From Leptodactylus fallax (taxonomy: Eukaryota > Chordata > Amphibia > Anura > Leptodactylidae), in contig CAMRHE010000054.1 in the NCBI GenBank assembly GCA_947044405.1, forward strand, positions 2,046,001-2,110,000: DNA of 64,000 nt, written 5' to 3'. A program made the position numbers and the translations under genes. Numbering within the stretch: position 1 is the first letter of the stretch; the number at the start of each line of letters is the position of its first letter. The notes under the pieces were generated by a model. That model searched no databases. It was not told the DNA's origin and saw only the letters and a list, made by a program, of their open reading frames with translations. Below are positions 59,706-64,000 of this stretch, in pieces.

Positions 59706-60275
59706 TTCAGGCCGGGGCCCCAAGTGGCATAAAACCAGTGGAGTTTTATAGTCACCACATAGTGGATGGGATTCTAGCAAATCCCATCCATACACTATGG
59801 AAAAATATGCACAGCGGACACACTACAATTTCCAAAAATGTTGCAGTTTTGGAAATCGCAGTACCTACAGAAACGCTGGCGGTTTCCCTATAGGTATAAT
59901 TGAAGCAGAAAGTCTGCAGAGGAAACCTCTGTGGACTTTCTGTGAAAAGCCTTAAGGAAAAACTGCGATGCATTGCCGCCATGGTTTTTCCCGCACAGCT
60001 TTTTTGGCTAAGGCCCCACGTTGAAGAACGCAGCCAAAACAAAAATGCTGTGGAAAAAAACGCAGCAGAAACGCATCACGTTTTTTCCCTACACCATTTT
60101 TCATTGTGCTTTTTTCTGTGGTTTTTTCTTCCCTTATTAAATCTATAGGGAAAACGCCATTGTTTAAGCCAGTAAAATTGACATGCTGCATTTTAGAAAA
60201 AAACGCTTCGTTTCAATTTGAGCTCGTGGAAATGCTCGTGTTTTCCTTATAGATTTAATAAGGCCTTAGCCTAAA
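59706..60275. repeat. Two adjoining GGCCCCACG-family MITEs
   Basis: The first starts AGGCCGGGGCCCCAAGTGG (59709) with the internal blocks ATCCCATCCATACACTATGG and TATAGGTATAATTGAAGC. The second starts GGCTAAGGCCCCACGTTG (about 60006), has inverted inner arms (CTTATTAAATCTATAGGGAA against TTCCTTATAGATTTAATAAG) and ends AAGGCCTTAGCC at about 60274. Confidence 0.75.
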
Positions 60276-60632
60276 TCTGGAAAAGCTCTTTATTATAAAA
60301 TTTTGTCAAAAAATATTAACTCCACATACCAGCAGAAAAACATTTTTCCTGTGTGATACTATAGATATCTATCAGAATGCTAATGCTCAGACTGTGAACT
60401 AATAAAATAAGAATTCAGGAATCCAGATCCACATCAATGTTAAAAGTGTCACATCAAGCTTCATGACCAACAGTGAAGCATAGACAATTTTTCAACAGAA
60501 CTGACAGATGGCAGAACCCTTATATCCCTGTACTGTTCCGAGATTGTATCTAATTAACAGTCATTACATTTGATGTCTCTTCATCCAGAACAGCCTTGTC
60601 TACATTTTATCAACACGTGTCACTTAAGTAAC

Positions 60633-60633
<1 letters not shown>
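60276..60633. other. No feature recognised
   Basis: AT-rich sequence before the TA microsatellite. Confidence 0.5.
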
Positions 60634-60698
<65 letters not shown>

Positions 60699-60718
60699 TA
60701 TATAGATATATATATAGT
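60634..60718. repeat. (TA)n microsatellite with GATA interruptions
   Basis: About 60 bases of uninterrupted TA are followed by GATATATAGATATATATATAG. Confidence 0.95.
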
Positions 60719-61673
60719 ATGTCCCAGAACAATAGGGAAAATATGCTCAGGGCAGAAGGTGTTCACTTTAATTTATTGGGCTATTTTGACAACACTAATA
60801 TGGTCATGGACAGTAAAATCAAAGGATGGGCTGCTGCATTTCCCTTGGGACCCAAAAAGACCAATGGCAGCTGGGCATGATGCAGAAATTCAATAGGAAA
60901 TATGAACCATGAATGAATTGCACTGCCTCAGTAGACCCGACTATGTCAGTAAAACTGAAACTGGAATTTTATTTGGACATTGCGTTTCAAACTGCTCCTT
61001 TCATCACATATTCTGCCACATATCCTGCAGCACTTTATAAATCATAGGTTTGTGTATAGACAAATTGAGACATTACAAGATAATAAATCAAATCACACAA
61101 TAGGAGTGAACACCCTGTGTTCTGAGGACATAGATATAATTGAAAGCTGGACAGCCCAGAATACCTGGCAACTCTTCCAGGAGTCTTGAAGGTGTCCCCA
61201 TTTTTGAGAAATCTCATGGAAAATTTGGGAGAATTGGCAAGATTGGCACCATGTGAAAGTGCTTAGGTATGTGGGCTTGCAATATTAGGCATTCCTTTAG
61301 ACATCTCCCAAGAACAATTCCAATGAAAGAGTAACTAGATGCAATTGTTATGCAGTATTCATCTGCCTGGTGTGTAGAGCAGAATGTGATTTAAAATATA
61401 ACATCCAGCCAGAGCCAGTGTTCCTGAACATCCAAAAATTGTCTTTGGAAGGGGTTATTCACTATATATGCATTGATGCTTGTGTCCCTGATCTTTTAAG
61501 ATCCTAGCAGGTCTTCTGGCAGCGGTGACCAGTTTTATAGATCATCCCAGTAGTTTAGGAATGTTTTGAAAACCTTTGCTGCAAATGGTCACAGTGCTTA
61601 TAAGTCAGACATCATTATTAATGTGCCCTAATATAGTATAAGACAAGAAGTCTTATAGAAGACAATGACAAAG
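60719..61673. other. No feature recognised
   Basis: Several short open frames but no motif or splice structure on either strand. Confidence 0.5.
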
Positions 61674-61800
61674 GCTGCTTTCACACGGTCAGTGTTTGGT
61701 CAGTGGATTTTGGTCAGTGATTGTGAGCTAAAATCAGGAGTAGAGACTATACATAGATCATGTATAATAGAAAGATTTGCACCCTATCCTAAAACTACCT
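61674..61800 (+). repeat. Half of a palindromic MITE (TCACACGGTCAGTG type)
   Basis: It starts TTTCACACGGTCAGTGTTTG and includes GTGATTGTGAGCTAAAATCA and a loop-like AATAGAAAGATTTGCACC. The mirror half expected downstream is missing. Confidence 0.6.
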
Positions 61801-62243
61801 TAAAGACCAAACCTTATTTTTCAAATCTGACATGTGTCACTTTATGTGCTAATAACTTTGGAACACTTTAACTTATCAAAGTGATTCTGAGAATGTTTTT
61901 TCATGACACATTGTACTTCGTACTAGTGGTAAATTTTGGTTGATATGTTTTGGGTTTAATTATGAAAAAATAGGAAATTTGGTGAAAACTTGGGGAAAAA
62001 AAGCAGTTTTCAAACTTTGAAATTGCATGACTTTCATATAGATAGTCATACTATAGTCAGTCGGAAAACAGCATGGAGCCGCTCCGGAGCGCAGGAGAGG
62101 TTAGTAACATTGGTTTTCATGTTTGTCACCTCCCCTGGGCCTCCAATCATTATACTTTGGGGTCTGAAGAAACCCTACTGTATAATAGCTGTATTTGTTG
62201 GGGTCAACCAACAGATGCTCTTGTCACGATCCTGCTGCTTTAC
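61801..62243. other. No feature recognised
   Basis: AT-rich sequence. A short GC-rich patch near 62075-62095 (GGAGCCGCTCCGGAGC) is a local palindrome. Confidence 0.45.
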
Positions 62244-62355
62244 TTACCGATCCCCGCTCCTGCTCACGGCCGCCTCCACTTCCCCTTTTTCCCTCCAGGA
62301 GGGCAGAAGGGGAAGCGGAGGCAGACGTAAGCAGGAACCGGGATCGATAAGTAAA
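62244..62355. repeat. Hairpin-forming MITE core
   Basis: ACTTACCGATCCCCGCTCCT ... TTCCCCTT (62238-62290) pairs with AAGGGGAAGCGGAGGC ... GGGATCGATAAGT (62308-62352) at roughly 80 percent, leaving a small loop. The outer ends are not clear. An A run follows at about 62405-62422. Confidence 0.7.
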
Positions 62356-62687
62356 TAGGGCCCATTTACCTGCTGAGGTTACTCCAGCAGGTAGTGGCCT
62401 GTTAAAAAAAAAAAAAAAAAAAGCAGTGGCCCATAGGGCCCCCTAAGGTCACGGGCCATGTGGCAGCCACTACGGCTGCACTTATACTACTGACAGTGGT
62501 CTAAAGTGTCAGAACATACAGTACACTCTTCAAATTATTCATCTAGGGGTATAATGGGAAATTTTAGGCTTTTTTGGGGGGGATGGGGTTGGTATTATTG
62601 GAATGCCAAATGGAAAAAGGGAAACTCCATTACTGAAAATAAAATATATTTTGGAAAATGAATACCTAGCGGAGGTAAAACTTTTAT
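62356..62687. other. Possible 3' region of the piggyBac element
   Basis: This lies directly downstream (minus-strand sense) of the piggyBac stop codon. No TTAA-flanked terminal repeat is recognisable. Confidence 0.35.
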
Positions 62688-63700
62688 TTAATTAATGTCA
62701 ACAGAGGGTTGATAAATATAGAAGCATTCTCTGATACAGAGGTCTGTTTTAGAGGGACAGGTCTCACAGTAGTGAGTGGTGTCTTTCCTAAGACCTCTAA
62801 CTGAGCAAATTCGAGACCTTTTATGGGGTCTCCTTTTCTTGTCTGTGGGGGGGGGGAAGTACTCCAGGAAAGTGCTGTCCATGTACTATTCTTGAGATCC
62901 CAGAAGTACTTCTGTCCTCACCTTCCTGTTTTTCAAAAATAAGTGTTTTTATTATTGTTTCCTGGAAATCCAGGAAAGACTCCCCTGTGGCTGGTTGTTT
63001 TGTACAAAACAAAGGCATTGTAGAGGGCCACTTAGGTGAAAAATATAGCCAATTTTTTGTACCACACCCTAGATTTTCTTAGGGCACTATAGGGCTGCAG
63101 TACCTGATCTGAAAGATCCACCCCTCCCATGAAGTGGTTTTAGTCCTGTATACATACAGGCTTGTTGGTCTGCTCTGTAGTTCCTTGGACTGAGACTGGG
63201 GTGGATCGGTCAGAGTAGAGGCTAGTCAGAACAAGAACATCACGATTGTCCTTATATTTGGCTAGCATTAACTTGTCAGAGCAAACAACCCTGCTTTCCC
63301 CTAGTGCAGTTTATGTTCTATAAAGGACTTGGGGAGACCTTTTTGGTTTTTTCGAATTGTACCACATGCTGAGGGACCTCTGGCAGCAAGCCACGTTAGA
63401 AGGGGGACACTGTTATAGAAATTGTCAATATATAATTGATATTCATGGTCCAGTATGGGGTGAAGCAAATCCTATACTATCCTTCCATTTGTTCCCAGGA
63501 CAGGGGGCAATCTGGTGGCTCAGTTTTGGAATCCTTGCTTTCATATACACGAAAGCGTATTGTGTATCCAGATACACTCTCACAGGCTTTGTACAGCTTA
63601 ACGCCATACCTGGCCCTTTTGTTAGGCAGGTAATGGCAGAAGTGTAATCTGACTTTACCCTTAAAGATGCAGGGTAGTTTGTATGTTAATGCTTGGCAAC
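62688..63700 (-). pseudogene. piggyBac transposase relic, C-terminal two thirds
   Basis: Read on the minus strand from about 63700: FKGKVRLHF, HYLPNKRARYGVKLYKACES, SGYTIRFRVYESKDS and EPPDCP, then DLLHP and YIDNFYNSVPLL with the second catalytic Asp, TIRKNQKGLPKSF, and near 63120 an MGGVDLSDQVLQPYSALR-like block with the third catalytic Asp, written in part in other frames. The C-terminal Cys-rich domain is clear (RSRICSVRGLRKDTTHYCET, CPSKTDLCIRECF) and the protein ends at 62688. The first catalytic Asp region (IDESL type) is lost at the 63700 junction with the adjoining repeat. At least three frameshifts and several stops make it inactive. piggyBac enzymes integrate at TTAA and excise precisely. 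Confidence 0.87.
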
Positions 63701-64000
63701 TTTTTTTCATATTTTCCCTCCCCACCTTCCAAAATTCCTAACTTTTTTTTATTTTTCTGTTGACATTGCTATGTGAGGGCTTATTCTTTGTGTGACGAGT
63801 TGTACTTTCACTTTCATTTTGGGGTGCATATAATGTTTTGATTAGCTTATATTTACGTTTTTTGGGGGTCCATGTGAAATGACACAATTCTACCATAATT
63901 TTTTGCATTTTGTTTTTACGGTGGTCACACAGCATTAAAAATGACATGGCAGCTTTGTCCAGCGGGTCATTATGATTATGGCGAAACCATATTTATATTG
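63700..64000 (+). repeat. Interspersed frog-type repeat, third copy (runs off the window)
   Basis: It matches the body of 8803-9740: CTCCCCACCTTCCAAAATTC, CATTGCTATGTGAGGGCTTA, GACGAGTTGTACTTTC, and a TTACGGTGGTCACACAGC block corresponding to TTACGGCGTTCACTGTGC. The TTAACCCC start is missing, and the copy abuts the truncated piggyBac relic. Confidence 0.78.

Noticed and set aside
60570..60896. 108-codon frame with an Ile-Tyr run
   Set aside because: The run is the translated TA microsatellite.

Overview
The window looks like intergenic nuclear DNA from an anuran amphibian, probably a neobatrachian frog. The evidence is the mix of repeats: many Tc1/mariner copies, a DIRS-type tyrosine-recombinase retroelement, Penelope-like elements with GIY-YIG domains, a piggyBac relic, a tRNA-derived SINE and a dense load of palindromic MITEs, all in AT-rich sequence. 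The species call is inference. I found no host protein-coding exon, rRNA, tRNA gene or CRISPR array that I can support. Every coding region I recognise belongs to a transposable element.

Layout. 0-3.8 kb: three abutting Tc1 elements, one with an intact 340-residue transposase. 5.8-8.1 kb: an L1/Tx1-like LINE relic split by a TTAA-flanked MITE. 8.8-10.5 kb: two more TTAA-flanked repeats. 10.7-16.6 kb: decayed minisatellite, duplications and MITEs. 16.9-17.9 kb: a Penelope-like 3' end split by a TTAA-flanked hairpin. 19.0-22.2 kb: an old Tc1 with a younger Tc1 (intact 339-residue transposase) inserted in it. 23.4-24.9 kb: another old Tc1. 26.9-30.4 kb: three Tc1 elements separated only by short TATATA-like spacers. 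30.5-36.2 kb: a degraded DIRS-like element carrying a SINE and a deleted Copia-like LTR element. 38.1-41.0 kb: a Penelope-like insertion with inverted arms, itself hit by a solo LTR. 42.9-48.7 kb: two Tc1 copies that share the same three premature stops. 49.5-52.4 kb: frog-type interspersed repeats and a hAT-like MITE. 52.6-60.3 kb: a cluster of related palindromic MITEs mixed with two satellite-like arrays. 62.7-63.7 kb: a broken piggyBac transposase.

How the parts fit. Two Tc1 transposases are open over full length with all three DDE residues, so those copies look young. The other copies are frameshifted, stopped or truncated and could only have moved in trans. The piggyBac relic offers a plausible, unproven source family for the several TTAA-flanked non-autonomous repeats. 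Nested insertions give a relative chronology: LINE before TTAA MITE, Penelope before TTAA hairpin, old Tc1 before young Tc1, DIRS before Copia-like LTR and SINE, Penelope before solo LTR.

Limits. Family calls come from reading motifs by eye, without database searches. Boundaries given by a target-site duplication are accurate to a few bases; others are approximate.
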